Positions 1 to 10,710 of a stretch of DNA of 64,000 nt are shown here, piece after piece. This DNA comes from Blochmannia endosymbiont of Camponotus sp. C-003 (GTDB taxonomy: Bacteria; Pseudomonadota; Gammaproteobacteria; Enterobacterales; Enterobacteriaceae): NCBI RefSeq assembly GCF_023585685.1, contig NZ_CP097764.1:496001-560000 (forward strand), given 5' to 3'. Numbering within the stretch: the stretch's first letter is position 1; each line of letters opens with the position of its first letter. Both the position numbers and the translations under genes were made by a program. The notes below the pieces were generated by a model. It saw nothing but the letters and a program-made list of their open reading frames with translations. It was not told the DNA's origin and did no database searches.

Positions 1-1879
1 CTACTACTTCTCCATTTGGATCAGAAGTACTGTTAGTAGCCTGAGATTTAGATTGCTCTTGGTTCTTTTGACTAGCTTCTAATAATTTTCCAGAAACTTT
101 AATTAAAGACTGAATTTTAGATTCAATTTCACTTTTATCTTCATTCTTGATAACTAACTCCAATTCTTTTAATGCGTCTTCTATAGAAGATCTATCATCT
201 AACGATAAATTATCACCAACTTCCGTTAATTGTTTTCTAGTACTATGTAACAAATGATCAGCTTGATTACGAATTTGTACTAATTCTTCAAATTTACGAT
301 CTGATTCAGCATTAGCCTCTGCTTCTTGCACCATTTTATTAATTTCTTCTTCATTTAAACCAGAAGAAGCTTTAATAGTAATTTTTTGTTCACGTCCACT
401 ATTTTTATCTTTAGCAGATACATGTAAAATACCATCTGCATCAATATCAAAAGTTACTTCAATCTGAGGTATACCACGCATTGCCGCTGCTATTCCATCT
501 AAATTAAATTGTCCTAATGATTTATTATCGCTTGCTCTTTTTCTTTCTCCTTGTAAGACATGAATAGTGACAGCGGATTGATTATCTTCAGCTGTAGAAA
601 AAATTTGACTATGTTTAGTAGGAATAGTAGTATTTTTAGCAATTAATGATGTCATAACCCCTCCCATCGTCTCAATTCCTAATGATAATGGAGTCACATC
701 TAATAACAATACATCTTTTACATCCCCCGATAAAACCCCTCCTTGCACAGCTGCTCCTATAGCAACTGCTTCATCAGGATTGACATCTCTTCGCGGCTCT
801 TTTTGGAAAAATTCAGATACTTTTTTTTGAACAAGAGGCATACGAGTCTGACCGCCTACTAAAATAACATCATGTATATTGGAAACAGATAAATTAGCAT
901 CTTTTAATGCTACTTTCAGTGGATCCATAGTACGATTAACTAAATCTTCCACTAGAGATTCTAATTTAGCACGAGTTACTCTAATATTCATATGTTTCGG
1001 CCCAGTATTATCTGCTGTAATATACGGTAAATTCACATCAGTTTGATGTGAAGCAGATAATTCTATTTTTGCTTTTTCTGCTGCTTCTTTTAATCGTTGC
1101 ATTGCTAACGGATCATTATATAAATTAATATGTTGATCTTTTTTGAATTCATTTGCTAAATAATTTATCAAAAGACTATCAAAATCTTCCCCTCCTAAAT
1201 GAGTATCTCCATTAGTAGACAGTACTTCAAAAGTTTTTTCTCCGTCAACATCATCAATTTCAATAATAGAAATATCAAAAGTTCCGCCTCCTAAATCATA
1301 TACTGCAATTGTACGATTCCCCTTAGTTTCTTTATCTAGGCCATAAGCTAATGCTGCAGCAGTCGGTTCATTTATAATTCTTTTAACCTCTAAACCAGCA
1401 ATACGTCCAGAATCTTTAGTAGCTTGACGTTGAGCGTCATTAAAATAAGCTGGGACAGTAATAACTGCTTCAGAAATTTGTTCTCCAAGATAATCTTCTG
1501 CGGTTTTCTTCATTTTTTTTAAAATTTCAGCGGAAACCTGAGGAGGCGCCATCTTTTGACCTTTAACATCTAACCAAGCATCTCCGTTATTAGCAGAAAT
1601 TATTTTATACGGCATGATATTCACATCCCGCTGCACTTCTCTGTCTTGAAACCGACGACCAATCAATCGTTTAATAGCAAACAAAGTATTTTTAGGATTA
1701 GTAACAGACTGCCGCTTGGCTGGTTGACCAACCAAAATCTCTCCATCTTGTGTATAAGCAATAATAGAAGGAGTTGTACGATCACCTTCACTATTTTCTA
1801 ATACACGAGGTTTATTACCTTCAATAATTGCAACACAAGAATTGGTAGTTCCCAAATCTATGCCAATAATTTTTCCCAT
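1..1879 (-). CDS. dnaK: Chaperone DnaK (Hsp70), 3' end cut by window edge
   Basis: ATP-dependent Hsp70 chaperone of the cytoplasm, working with DnaJ and GrpE. About 626 residues are visible. The start [15 protein letters not shown] is the Hsp70 nucleotide-binding signature. The phosphate loop [10 protein letters not shown] lies near residue 195, and the linker/substrate-domain start [14 protein letters not shown] near residue 400. The last visible residues (GEVV) match the point just before the conserved acidic EEVD-like tail, so only a few codons are missing. The ATG at 1877-1879 has a GGAG Shine-Dalgarno about 8 nt upstream. A sigma-32-like promoter sits at 1926-1952. The threonine operon lies upstream on the same strand, separated by 366 nt; dnaJ would be expected just outside the window. 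Confidence 0.98.
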   Translation of the reverse strand, partial: MGKIIGIDLGTTNSCVAIIEGNKPRVLENSEGDRTTPSIIAYTQDGEILVGQPAKRQSVTNPKNTLFAIKRLIGRRFQDREVQRDVNIMPYKIISANNGDAWLDVKGQKMAPPQVSAEILKKMKKTAEDYLGEQISEAVITVPAYFNDAQRQATKDSGRIAGLEVKRIINEPTAAALAYGLDKETKGNRTIAVYDLGGGTFDISIIEIDDVDGEKTFEVLSTNGDTHLGGEDFDSLLINYLANEFKKDQHINLYNDPLAMQRLKEAAEKAKIELSASHQTDVNLPYITADNTGPKHMNIRVTRAKLESLVEDLVNRTMDPLKVALKDANLSVSNIHDVILVGGQTRMPLVQKKVSEFFQKEPRRDVNPDEAVAIGAAVQGGVLSGDVKDVLLLDVTPLSLGIETMGGVMTSLIAKNTTIPTKHSQIFSTAEDNQSAVTIHVLQGERKRASDNKSLGQFNLDGIAAAMRGIPQIEVTFDIDADGILHVSAKDKNSGREQKITIKASSGLNEEEINKMVQEAEANAESDRKFEELVQIRNQADHLLHSTRKQLTEVGDNLSLDDRSSIEDALKELELVIKNEDKSEIESKIQSLIKVSGKLLEASQKNQEQSKSQATNSTSDPNGEVV

Positions 1880-2245
1880 CTACACATCTCCACTGAAAAA
1901 TCGATTTAATCATACCATGCACCTGATATGCGGTCAAAACTGCACTTTTCAACCTTGAAACAAGTTTGTTTTCAAAACTTTTCAAAAAAACGTTATATGA
2001 ATTTAATATAATCAATTGTTTTTTAACATCACAAATAAAATCATACAACACCCATATAAATAACATAAAAAACTTGTTATTTATATAATATATAATTTTT
2101 CATCATTACCCTTCACAAACACCACCTTATTATGTAATCATACATGATTATTAAAATACCATTAGACACATCAATAAATACACAAATATAACAAATATTA
2201 GAATTTAATATAAAACATCTATGTTTGTAGTATTTGTATAATATT
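1880..2245. other. dnaK-thrC intergenic spacer (366 nt)
   Basis: The spacer holds the dnaK heat-shock promoter near its dnaK end. The remainder (about 1960-2245) is AT-rich with no homologous reading frame and no clear terminator hairpin after thrC. A short open frame crossing the dnaK start (1821-2066, minus) is a chance frame. Confidence 0.6.
1926..1952 (-). promoter_or_regulatory. Sigma-32-type heat-shock promoter of dnaK
   Basis: On the minus strand GGTTGAAA is followed after 13 nt by CCGCATAT. The sigma-32 consensus is CTTGAAA, 13-15 nt, CCCCATNT, so the -10 box has one mismatch. The -35 core TTGAAA is at 1947-1952 and the -10 box at 1926-1933. This predicts a transcript start near 1919 and a 5' leader of about 40 nt before dnaK. 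G/C islands of this kind are rare in the surrounding AT-rich spacer, which supports selection on the element. Confidence 0.75.
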
Positions 2246-3547
2246 TTAAGACATTATTCTTAAAATTAGATTACGTAACGAAGAAAAACATTTAGATATT
2301 TCATGAGATAATACAGGCAATTTCATACGTTCTTTTAGTATAACTGGTAATATTACTTGTATCTTTTTTTTCAAAAAGTGCTCCACTAATTCTTTAAATT
2401 TAACAGGATGTGCAGTGCCAAGACATATACCAAATTCATCAGAATGCAATTTATCACGTAGCAATCGATATGCTACAGCAGTATGCGGTTCAGAAAGATA
2501 TCCTAAATCTGCAATTTCTTGGACTGTTTTTTCAGTGATAAAATCGCTAACACAACCGTATTCTAATTCTCTAATAGATTTATTTTCTCGAAGAAACAAT
2601 TCCTCTATTCTAGACCAATTGTTTGGAGAACTTACATCCATAGCATTAGAAAACGTTGAAACAGTAGGACGAGGTTCCCAATAACCATATTGTAAAAATC
2701 TAGGCACAGTGTCATTAATATTAGTAGCAGCAATGAACTTTTTTACTGGTAATCCACAAGACTGAGCTAATAATCCTGCGGTTAAATTTCCAAAATTACC
2801 ACTAGGAACCGCAATCACCAATTTATTACGCACTTGATACGGTAATTGTGATACTCCTTCAAAATAATAACAAATTTGAGCTAACAATCGACCAATGTTA
2901 ATAGAATTAGCAGAATTTAAATCTAATGCCTGTTGTAATACACTATCATCAAAAGCTTGCTTAACTAAATTTTGACATGAATCAAAATCTCCATTTACTG
3001 ATATTGTAGAAACATTACCTCCTAAAGTGCAAAATAATTTTTCTTGTAATCTACTAATCTTGCCTCTAGGATAAAGAATTATAACATGTATATTGCTTAA
3101 ATTAAAAAAAGCATGAGCCACTGCAGCACCTGTATCTCCAGAAGTGGCGGTAAGAATAACCATCGGTTTATCAAATCGATGATTAATATTATTTAACATT
3201 TGCGCCATGAATCTACTACCAAAATCTTTAAAAGCTAAAGTTGGTCCATGAAAAAGCTCTAAAACCGAAATATTATCATTTATATGTACTAGTGGTACTG
3301 GAAAATTAAAAGCATTTCTAACACAAGTTAATATACTATTTTTTGATAATTCAGAACCAATATACGCAGACAAAATATGTGTGCTACGTTCTATAAAACT
3401 CATCTCTAAAAGAGAATTGATTTCAAATATAGAGAATTTTGGAAGATTTTTTGGAAAAAATAATCCCTGCTTTTTTCCTAATCCTTTCAAGAGAGCTTGA
3501 GTAAACGTGACTTGTTCATTATGTTGCTTAATATTATATAGTTTCAT
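2246..3547 (-). CDS. thrC: Threonine synthase
   Basis: PLP enzyme converting O-phospho-L-homoserine to L-threonine, the last step of threonine synthesis. At 433 aa it is close to the usual enterobacterial length. The PLP-lysine motif [15 protein letters not shown] places the Schiff-base lysine at residue 107. The phosphate-binding stretch [15 protein letters not shown] is near residue 245. The start codon overlaps the thrB stop as ATGA (3544-3547), so the two genes are translationally coupled. It is the last gene of thrA-thrB-thrC. Confidence 0.97.
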   Translation of the reverse strand: MKLYNIKQHNEQVTFTQALLKGLGKKQGLFFPKNLPKFSIFEINSLLEMSFIERSTHILSAYIGSELSKNSILTCVRNAFNFPVPLVHINDNISVLELFHGPTLAFKDFGSRFMAQMLNNINHRFDKPMVILTATSGDTGAAVAHAFFNLSNIHVIILYPRGKISRLQEKLFCTLGGNVSTISVNGDFDSCQNLVKQAFDDSVLQQALDLNSANSINIGRLLAQICYYFEGVSQLPYQVRNKLVIAVPSGNFGNLTAGLLAQSCGLPVKKFIAATNINDTVPRFLQYGYWEPRPTVSTFSNAMDVSSPNNWSRIEELFLRENKSIRELEYGCVSDFITEKTVQEIADLGYLSEPHTAVAYRLLRDKLHSDEFGICLGTAHPVKFKELVEHFLKKKIQVILPVILKERMKLPVLSHEISKCFSSLRNLILRIMS

Positions 3548-4485
3548 TCATTATTCACCATAATACGTGCTCCAAGCTTATCTACAAAACAAATTTGAAC
3601 AAAACCTGAATTATTTTGTAAATAAAAACGTGATAGCCAATCAGAAATATCTTCTATTACATCATGATTATTGCATAATGCAAAAACTGTGGGACCAGAC
3701 CCTGAAATACCACAAGATATAGCACCTTTTTTCATAACATTATGACGCATATAAGATAATTCCATCGGAAATAATTGCGAACGATAAGGTTCTGCAATAA
3801 TGTCCTTCATACATTTAATTGCTAAATCTTCTTGATTAGTATGACAAGCATGTATGAAACCGGATAAATATTGACTATGATTGATACAATCTTCACGATC
3901 ATATTTGTTTGGTAGTACTGATCGAGATGTTGCTGTAGATATTTTAATACCTGGATACGCTATAATCCATAACCAATCATCAAAAATAGGAATTTTCTGG
4001 CTGACAGCATTACAATTTTTCAAAATCAAACGCATACTCCCTAAAAAACAAGGCGATACATTATCAAAATGCATTGAACCAGAAACTTTACCTTCCATTT
4101 CTCCCATTAGCGCGAGCAGTTGATCTGTATTAAGTGGACATCCGCAATGATAATTCATTGCTACTAATACAGCTACTATGGAACAAGCACTAGAACCTAA
4201 ACCAGAAGAAACAGGAACATTTTTTTCTAGTGTGATATTTAAACAATATGTTTGTCCTAAAATTTCACAAAACTTTTTCCAACATTGGAATACAATATTT
4301 TCTTCTAATTGTGCCGGTAATTGATGATGAAAACATCCTGTATTTTGTAAGCTAAATGTATTAGCATTTTCAATGCTAATACAATCTCCGAGTAAGCTAC
4401 CATTTATGGGAGAAATTGCCATTCCTAATGTATCAAACCCCACTCCAATATTACCAATAGACGCTGGTGCGTAAACTCTAGTCAT
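3544..4485 (-). CDS. thrB: Homoserine kinase
   Basis: GHMP-family kinase phosphorylating L-homoserine with ATP, the fourth step of the aspartate-to-threonine pathway. The ATP-binding motif [12 protein letters not shown] lies at about residues 91-102. I chose the start [12 protein letters not shown] (ATG 4483-4485), giving 313 aa, because it aligns with the family N-terminus and has AAGGA about 10 nt upstream. The longer frame starting at 4497 would place AAGG directly against its ATG. The gene follows thrA by a short gap and overlaps thrC by ATGA, so the three are one operon. Confidence 0.96.
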   Translation of the reverse strand: MTRVYAPASIGNIGVGFDTLGMAISPINGSLLGDCISIENANTFSLQNTGCFHHQLPAQLEENIVFQCWKKFCEILGQTYCLNITLEKNVPVSSGLGSSACSIVAVLVAMNYHCGCPLNTDQLLALMGEMEGKVSGSMHFDNVSPCFLGSMRLILKNCNAVSQKIPIFDDWLWIIAYPGIKISTATSRSVLPNKYDREDCINHSQYLSGFIHACHTNQEDLAIKCMKDIIAEPYRSQLFPMELSYMRHNVMKKGAISCGISGSGPTVFALCNNHDVIEDISDWLSRFYLQNNSGFVQICFVDKLGARIMVNNE

Positions 4486-4508
4486 ACCCAGATACATCCT
4501 TATTTTTA

Positions 4509-6956
4509 TTATGATAAAGTACGTAACAAATCTGCAAATACTCCTGCTGCTGTAACATTATTACCTGCTCCATAACCACGTAATACCAATGGTATTGGTT
4601 GGTAGTATCGTGTAAAAAATGCAAGAGCATTTTCTCCATCTTTTACTCTAAATAATGGGTGATTATTATTTATAGATTCAATTTTCACACAGCACCGTCC
4701 TTCCTGTATATTACCCACGTAGCGTAATACATGTCCTAACTTATATGCCCTTTGATATTTATCAAAAATAACATTATCTAGTAGAGATAATTTTTTTAAA
4801 AAATTATCTGTATCATTTTTGCTAATGAAATTATGAGGTATTACTGGATCCACTTGAATATCATTTAATTCTAATTCATATCCGACTTCTCGTGCTAAAA
4901 TTAATAATTTTCGAGCTACGTCTATACCAGAGAGATCATCTCTGGGATCCGGTTCAGTATAACCTTTCTTCTGAGCCAATAAAGTTGCAGCAGATAACGA
5001 TAAACCTTCATCTAATTTTCCAAAAATAAACGATAAAGATCCAGATAAAATACCTGAAAAACTTATTAATTTATCTCCAGCATTTAATAAATTTTGTAGA
5101 TTTTCTATAACTGGTAATCCAGCTCCTACATTAGTATCGTATAGAAATTTCTTGCGTGATTTTATCACAATATCCCTAAGCATTCTATATTGTTCCATAG
5201 ATCCGGTGTTAGCTTGTTTATTTGGTGTAATCACATGACAACCATTTAATAAAAAATCCACATAACAATTAACTACATCGATACTACTAGTACAATCAAC
5301 GACAACTGGATTTAACAAATGATTTTCTTTTATAATTTCTATTAATTTTTTTAAATTGCAAGATTCACAATTTTTATTTAGAGATGATTCCCAACGATTT
5401 AAATCAATCCCATTTATGTCTATACACATCATTCGAGAATTAATAATACCACATACTCTTAAGTCAATATGTTTGTTTTTTAACCAATGTCTTTGACGTC
5501 GAATTTGTTCTATTAAAGCTGTACCAACACCTCCGGATCCAATAATAAATACTTCTATTAGTCGATCAGTGCTAAATAACATTTGATGAGCTACTCTAAT
5601 ACCCATAGCAGCAATATTGTTTTTTACCACCACCGAAATAGAACGCTCTGAAGATCCTTGAGCAATTGCGATGATGTTAATATTAGCACGAGCTAACGCT
5701 CCAAATAATTTATTGGACAAACCAAGTTGAGTACGCATACCATCACCTACAACCGAAATAATTGCAAGATCTTGTATGATATCTATTGGTTCCAAAAGTC
5801 CATTTTTTAATTCTAAATTAAACTCTTCATTTAATGCAGCGCAAGCTTTTGATAACTCTTGATAAGGTACGCAAAAGCTTATACTATATTCAGAAGATGA
5901 TTGAGTAATTAATACTACTGAACATATGGCCTTAGACATTGCAGAAAATACACGAGCAGCCATACCAATCATTCCTTTCATTCCTGGTCCAGAAATATTT
6001 AACATTACCATATCATTTAAATATGTAATTCCTTTCACTATATTAGTTGTATCATTATTAATTGGGCCAATTAATGTTCCAGGAGCATTAGGTTTGAAAA
6101 CATTTTTTATTAAACAAGGTATATGAAATTGAGCAATCGGTAAAATAGTACGAGGATGTAAAATTTTAGCTCCAAAGTAAGAAAGCTCCATAGCCTCTTG
6201 ATAAGATAATGAATTTAATAATTTCGCATTAGGTACTTGATGCGGATCACACGTATAAATACCATCTACATCTGTCCAAATTTCACAACGACTAGCCCCT
6301 AAACAAGCCGCTAAAATTGCAGCTGAATAATCAGAACCATTCCGCCCTAAAGCAACCAATTCACCCTGATCATTTCCTGCAGTAAATCCAGCCATTAACA
6401 TAATATCTAAATGAGAAATAGGTATATTTTTAATACGCCGTGCAGATTCTTCAATATTTACCATAGAAGCAAGATACTCTTTTCCTTGGGCTACGAGATT
6501 ATCTACTGGATTAATAACAGTTATCTGAAGGTTTCTAGCATTTAAAAGCTCTTCCATTAAAATAATGGACAACTTTTCTCCCAAGCAAATAATATTAGCA
6601 TTTACATTATCTGGACAAAATTTTAACAATGAAATTCCATGTAACAAATTTTTTAAATGAATAAATTCTTGTTCTAGTATAAGATTTAAAGTTATATAAT
6701 TAAATCCGGATTGAATATGAGCTATATCTTTCAGTAAATTATTAAAAATAGTTTCTATATTGTGAATATGTTCTAATACAGAACTACCATTCAATGTGTG
6801 ATTAATGACTGATATTAGATTATTAGTAATCATTGCAGGAGCCGATAATACTGCTGCTATTTTTTCTTCTTGAGCGTTTTTTTCAAGAATGTTGGCAACA
6901 TGGATAAACTGATTTGCATTAGAAAGTGAAGTTCCACCAAATTTCAATACTCGCAT
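4509..6956 (-). CDS. thrA: Bifunctional aspartokinase I / homoserine dehydrogenase I
   Basis: Catalyses two steps of threonine synthesis: aspartate to aspartyl phosphate, and aspartate semialdehyde to homoserine. The 815 aa length matches E. coli ThrA (820). The aspartokinase domain starts with LKFGGTS (residues 4-10). Central ACT-type regulatory repeats follow at about 310-460. The dehydrogenase Rossmann motif [13 protein letters not shown] is near 468, and catalytic-domain sequence [17 protein letters not shown] lies near 640. AGGAGA stands 5-6 nt before the ATG. No threonine/isoleucine-rich leader peptide or GC-rich attenuator was seen upstream, so the E. coli-type attenuation control appears to be lost. 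Confidence 0.98.
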   Translation of the reverse strand: MRVLKFGGTSLSNANQFIHVANILEKNAQEEKIAAVLSAPAMITNNLISVINHTLNGSSVLEHIHNIETIFNNLLKDIAHIQSGFNYITLNLILEQEFIHLKNLLHGISLLKFCPDNVNANIICLGEKLSIILMEELLNARNLQITVINPVDNLVAQGKEYLASMVNIEESARRIKNIPISHLDIMLMAGFTAGNDQGELVALGRNGSDYSAAILAACLGASRCEIWTDVDGIYTCDPHQVPNAKLLNSLSYQEAMELSYFGAKILHPRTILPIAQFHIPCLIKNVFKPNAPGTLIGPINNDTTNIVKGITYLNDMVMLNISGPGMKGMIGMAARVFSAMSKAICSVVLITQSSSEYSISFCVPYQELSKACAALNEEFNLELKNGLLEPIDIIQDLAIISVVGDGMRTQLGLSNKLFGALARANINIIAIAQGSSERSISVVVKNNIAAMGIRVAHQMLFSTDRLIEVFIIGSGGVGTALIEQIRRQRHWLKNKHIDLRVCGIINSRMMCIDINGIDLNRWESSLNKNCESCNLKKLIEIIKENHLLNPVVVDCTSSIDVVNCYVDFLLNGCHVITPNKQANTGSMEQYRMLRDIVIKSRKKFLYDTNVGAGLPVIENLQNLLNAGDKLISFSGILSGSLSFIFGKLDEGLSLSAATLLAQKKGYTEPDPRDDLSGIDVARKLLILAREVGYELELNDIQVDPVIPHNFISKNDTDNFLKKLSLLDNVIFDKYQRAYKLGHVLRYVGNIQEGRCCVKIESINNNHPLFRVKDGENALAFFTRYYQPIPLVLRGYGAGNNVTAAGVFADLLRTLS

Positions 6957-7938
6957 GTTTTGTCTCCTAAATACGACTCTAATATCCCTGAATCTGCATT
7001 AATAAAAATAGACAGCAAAGATCGCTAATGTTTATCTACATGTACTACTATATTTCATTGGGTAGATAATTATAATAGATAGTTAAAAATTAAAACTAAC
7101 ACACATTATATCTAATTATATCATTATATTAATAAATATAGTACTATCTACAATTAAAAATTTTTTAAAAATCAATTATCATTTAAGTATATGATAAAAT
7201 ATTACTATTGTAGTGATATCTTGTTTGTAAGAAATAGAAAATGTATATTTCACTTCACGTACTCACATATTTTTTATAATATAAATATATTAAAAATAAG
7301 ATCATCTATTCATAATAAATGATTTTCAGTAATATTTAATGTGTCTATATACCTAAAAACATTTCTTATATTTGATAGGAAATACATCAGTCTATCGTAA
7401 TGAAAACAGAAAAAAAATAACATTATTCATGCTCAATGAAATACATTATTCATATACGAAAATATTCTTACGTTCTTTGATATAAAAATGTAGATATTGA
7501 TACAATCAAAAATTAAAAACTAGTAGGGCCAAGTAGAGTAATTAAAAAATAATATAATTTTATATTTCACGCTTAAACATCGTGTTGGTTTATTAAATCA
7601 CATTTTTTAATATTAATTTTTACTTGAGAAATAATTTTAGACGGTTTTTAGTAAAAACCACACATATAAATTTGCATTTGTATTATAAATACTCTATCAA
7701 ATTAATAATTATTGTTAATTCAAAAATTGATAGATTTAATAGAATCAAAACATTAAATGTTATTCATATAACAAATTTTTATTTACATGACATCGAATTA
7801 TAGGCATATTGTAGGATGATTGCATGTCGATATATAAAGTGCATTACTTATTAATTTTTAAAAAATTAGAAACAAAAATAATATTGTTATATTTTATTAT
7901 CTTTTTATTTTTTTACTAACAAAGCATTAATAAATAAT
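6957..7938. other. Long gene-free spacer between thrA and holD (982 nt)
   Basis: Very AT-rich. No reading frame with recognisable homology was found on either strand. A small hairpin (7-bp stem GGTTTTT/AAAAACC, 3-nt loop) sits at about 7643-7659 without a following U-tract. A TATAAT hexamer on the minus strand at 7069-7074 could be the thr operon -10 box, but no convincing -35 box accompanies it. In E. coli many genes separate holD from thrA, so this tract is probably decayed former coding DNA. Confidence 0.5.
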
Positions 7939-8379
7939 TTAAGTATGCATACGCAGTCTAATATCACTAATTTGTCGCCATAAATCACGCTTTGCTTGAA
8001 TATCATATTTTAATATTGATAATGATGGACTAGTTAAACATATGCTATCTAAATTATTTGGTACTTCAGTGCCAATCCACCAACAATAGCAAGAAAATTC
8101 TGATGGGATAATTAAAATTTTAATCTGGTCAATAGTCAACGCATACACTTCTTTAGGATTAATCTGCATAGCACGTATAACATCTTTAACAAAAGGATCA
8201 TTTAATGATGTCGGAAAATCTGATGATATCAATAATAAACGAAGACATGGCCATAACTTAATTGGATTTATGTTGTCTGAAACTATAGGATATCGTAATT
8301 TCCAAAATATAATACCTAATTCCTGAAAAACGAACATATGTCGTTTATTTCTGTCATTAATAAGTATAGCCATACACAT
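7939..8379 (-). CDS. holD: DNA polymerase III psi subunit
   Basis: Small clamp-loader accessory subunit that binds chi (HolC) and links the clamp loader to SSB. The 146 aa protein aligns along its length with E. coli HolD (137 aa). Diagnostic stretches are FQELGIIFWKLRYP near residue 19, the core LISSDFPTSLNDPFVKDVIR, and the WWIGTE segment near residue 100. The N-terminus is uncertain: no good Shine-Dalgarno precedes the first ATG, and an internal ATG at codon 15 is possible. It lies alone between a long spacer and deaD, at a break in E. coli gene order. Confidence 0.88.
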   Translation of the reverse strand: MCMAILINDRNKRHMFVFQELGIIFWKLRYPIVSDNINPIKLWPCLRLLLISSDFPTSLNDPFVKDVIRAMQINPKEVYALTIDQIKILIIPSEFSCYCWWIGTEVPNNLDSICLTSPSLSILKYDIQAKRDLWRQISDIRLRMHT

Positions 8380-8487
8380 TCAATATGTTTATTACATTTA
8401 ACATATGCATTATTAAATAATTAATTTAACATGATATTATTTTTTATCTAATTCATCAAATATGTATTTCCAATGAAACGTTCATTA

Positions 8488-10197
8488 TTAATGAACATCA
8501 TTACATACAGATATACTACCTAAAAATTTCATATTTATTGGTTTATTTAAAATTCGTACATGAGATAACTGCATTAATATTTTGCTGCTAGATAGCGCTT
8601 TGTCTAACTCAATAAGAGCATGAAAAGAAAACAATTTAATATTACCTATTTCGTGATAACGAATATTATCAATTTTATTAGAAAGTACTCTAATAATATG
8701 ACGTATTTTAACTCCATCATTACGCCCTACTGATATGTGATACACTCTCATATTGTTAGAAATCTTAGATTGTGGCCTAGTTTTAATAACTCTATTATCC
8801 GCATGAAAACAATTTTGACGGTTATTATTCATACGCATCTTTAAAACTGATTTATTTTTAATAACCGGATCTGGAGGCAACACCAATGGACGATTCCCTT
8901 GTGCTATCTTCAATAAGATAGCCGCTAAATTTTCTGTTGTCAAATCTTGTTTAGGTTTTATTTGAGGCAATAGAGATCGATATATACTCAAATCATCATT
9001 ATCCACACTTAATTGATATTCTACTTTATTCGTAAATTTCGATAACCGACAAGCAAGTAAAGTTTTAGATGTAGGATACTTAACCTCTGGAATTTTTAAG
9101 TTTATTTTACGTTCAATATGACGTAACAAACGATACTCTTTATGCTCTACAAATAATAAAGATTTTCCAACGCGTCCTGCTCTGCCAGTTCTACCTATAC
9201 GATGTATATAGGCATCAGAACTAATTGGTATATCATAATTTATTACTAAACTAATACGATGCACATCTAATCCACGTGCAGCAACATCAGTAGCTATGAG
9301 AATATCTAACTTTCCATTTCTTAATCGATCTAATGTCTGATGTCGTACTATTTGATTCATGTCTCCATTTAAAGCCGCACTATTATAACCAAATCTTTCT
9401 AATATTTCGGAAATTTCTAACGTTGCATGTTTAGTGCGAACAAAAACAATAGCTGCATCAAAATCTTCTGTTTCTAAAAAACGCATTAAAGCGTCATGTT
9501 TAGCTATTCCTCCATGCACTAGCCAATAACTTTGTTGAATATCAGCACACATGCTAGTATTAGAATGAATATATATTTCTTTTGGATTCTTCATAAATCG
9601 ATAACTTATACGACGAATACCCATAGGTAAAGTAGCAGAAAATAATGCTGTTTGACGCTTAACTGGAATATTTTTAACGATACGTTCTATATCTTCAATA
9701 AATCCCATACGTAACATTTCATCAGCTTCATCTATCACTAAAGTTTTTAATTGAGACAAATTAGCAGTACCACGATTTAAATGATCTATTAGTCTACCGG
9801 GAGTACTTACTATAATATGAGGTCTTTTATTCAAAGCATTCAATTGAATACCATAGCTTTGACCTCCATATAAAGTAACAACATTTATTTTTTTCATATA
9901 TCTAGAAAAGTTAGAGCACACTCTACCAATTTGGATCGCTAACTCTCGAGTAGGCGTTACAATTAAACCTTGAGAATAAGAATTATCAATATCAATATTA
10001 TGTAATAGTGGTAAAACAAATGCCGCAGTTTTACCGCTACCTGTATGCGCCATGCCTAACACATCACGTCCAGCTAATAAATATGGAATGCATTGAATTT
10101 GAATAGGTAAAGGTTTTTCATATCCAATATCATTCAAAAGATTAACTATATAACGATTTAATCCTAACTCCACAAAAGAATCTGCAGTTTTCGACAT
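8488..10197 (-). CDS. deaD: ATP-dependent DEAD-box RNA helicase DeaD/CsdA
   Basis: Unwinds RNA during ribosome assembly and mRNA decay. The 569 aa protein has Q-motif residues near 33, motif I AHTGSGKT (50-57), motif II DEAD (156-159), motif III SAT (187-189) and motif VI HRIGRTGRAGR (about 331-341). A C-terminal region resembling the DbpA-type RNA-binding domain follows, with a shortened tail compared with the 629 aa E. coli protein. GAGG precedes the ATG. In E. coli nlpI lies between pnp and deaD; here only a spacer remains. Confidence 0.96.
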   Translation of the reverse strand: MSKTADSFVELGLNRYIVNLLNDIGYEKPLPIQIQCIPYLLAGRDVLGMAHTGSGKTAAFVLPLLHNIDIDNSYSQGLIVTPTRELAIQIGRVCSNFSRYMKKINVVTLYGGQSYGIQLNALNKRPHIIVSTPGRLIDHLNRGTANLSQLKTLVIDEADEMLRMGFIEDIERIVKNIPVKRQTALFSATLPMGIRRISYRFMKNPKEIYIHSNTSMCADIQQSYWLVHGGIAKHDALMRFLETEDFDAAIVFVRTKHATLEISEILERFGYNSAALNGDMNQIVRHQTLDRLRNGKLDILIATDVAARGLDVHRISLVINYDIPISSDAYIHRIGRTGRAGRVGKSLLFVEHKEYRLLRHIERKINLKIPEVKYPTSKTLLACRLSKFTNKVEYQLSVDNDDLSIYRSLLPQIKPKQDLTTENLAAILLKIAQGNRPLVLPPDPVIKNKSVLKMRMNNNRQNCFHADNRVIKTRPQSKISNNMRVYHISVGRNDGVKIRHIIRVLSNKIDNIRYHEIGNIKLFSFHALIELDKALSSSKILMQLSHVRILNKPINMKFLGSISVCNDVH

Positions 10198-10710
10198 CTG
10201 TAACTACCTCATCTTGATAAACAATTAACTGTAAAAATCAACATCAAAATCTTTTTTTAAAAATAGTATTTCTGAACACAAAAGTTCACATGTAGACAGA
10301 TTAAAATTATTTCAATAACAACACTTTCGTTATATATATCATGTGCTGCAATAACTAAGATTAAAATAAAATTAACAATATTGATTGTAACTTCACGAAT
10401 ACGAATATAAATTCCATTTTATAAAGAAGAAAAATATTAATTCTCGCAGTGTTATTAAATAGAACCATGTATGTATAACTTTATACTCAAGTTATATAAT
10501 TAGCGTTTCACTAATGAAATTGATTGGTTTCTTTAGTATTTGTATTTATCCTGTAATTATGACTTATTCTATCAAGTATCAAACGAATTGATTCGATTTA
10601 TTTTTTAGATTATACATACTAATACATTTTTATACCGTTACATGAGCACTTCACATATTTTTTTAAAAATCATACATAAATGTATATAATACTAATCATA
10701 GTAAATATAC
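10198..10710. other. Spacer at the former nlpI position (513 nt)
   Basis: The tract lies between pnp and deaD, where enterobacteria carry the lipoprotein gene nlpI. I see no lipoprotein signal sequence or TPR-like reading frame on either strand, so nlpI is absent and no recognisable pseudogene is left. No strong hairpin is visible after pnp. Confidence 0.5.

Noticed and set aside
6957..7300. thr leader peptide and attenuator
   Set aside because: No short frame rich in Thr and Ile codons, and no stem followed by a U-run, was found upstream of thrA.
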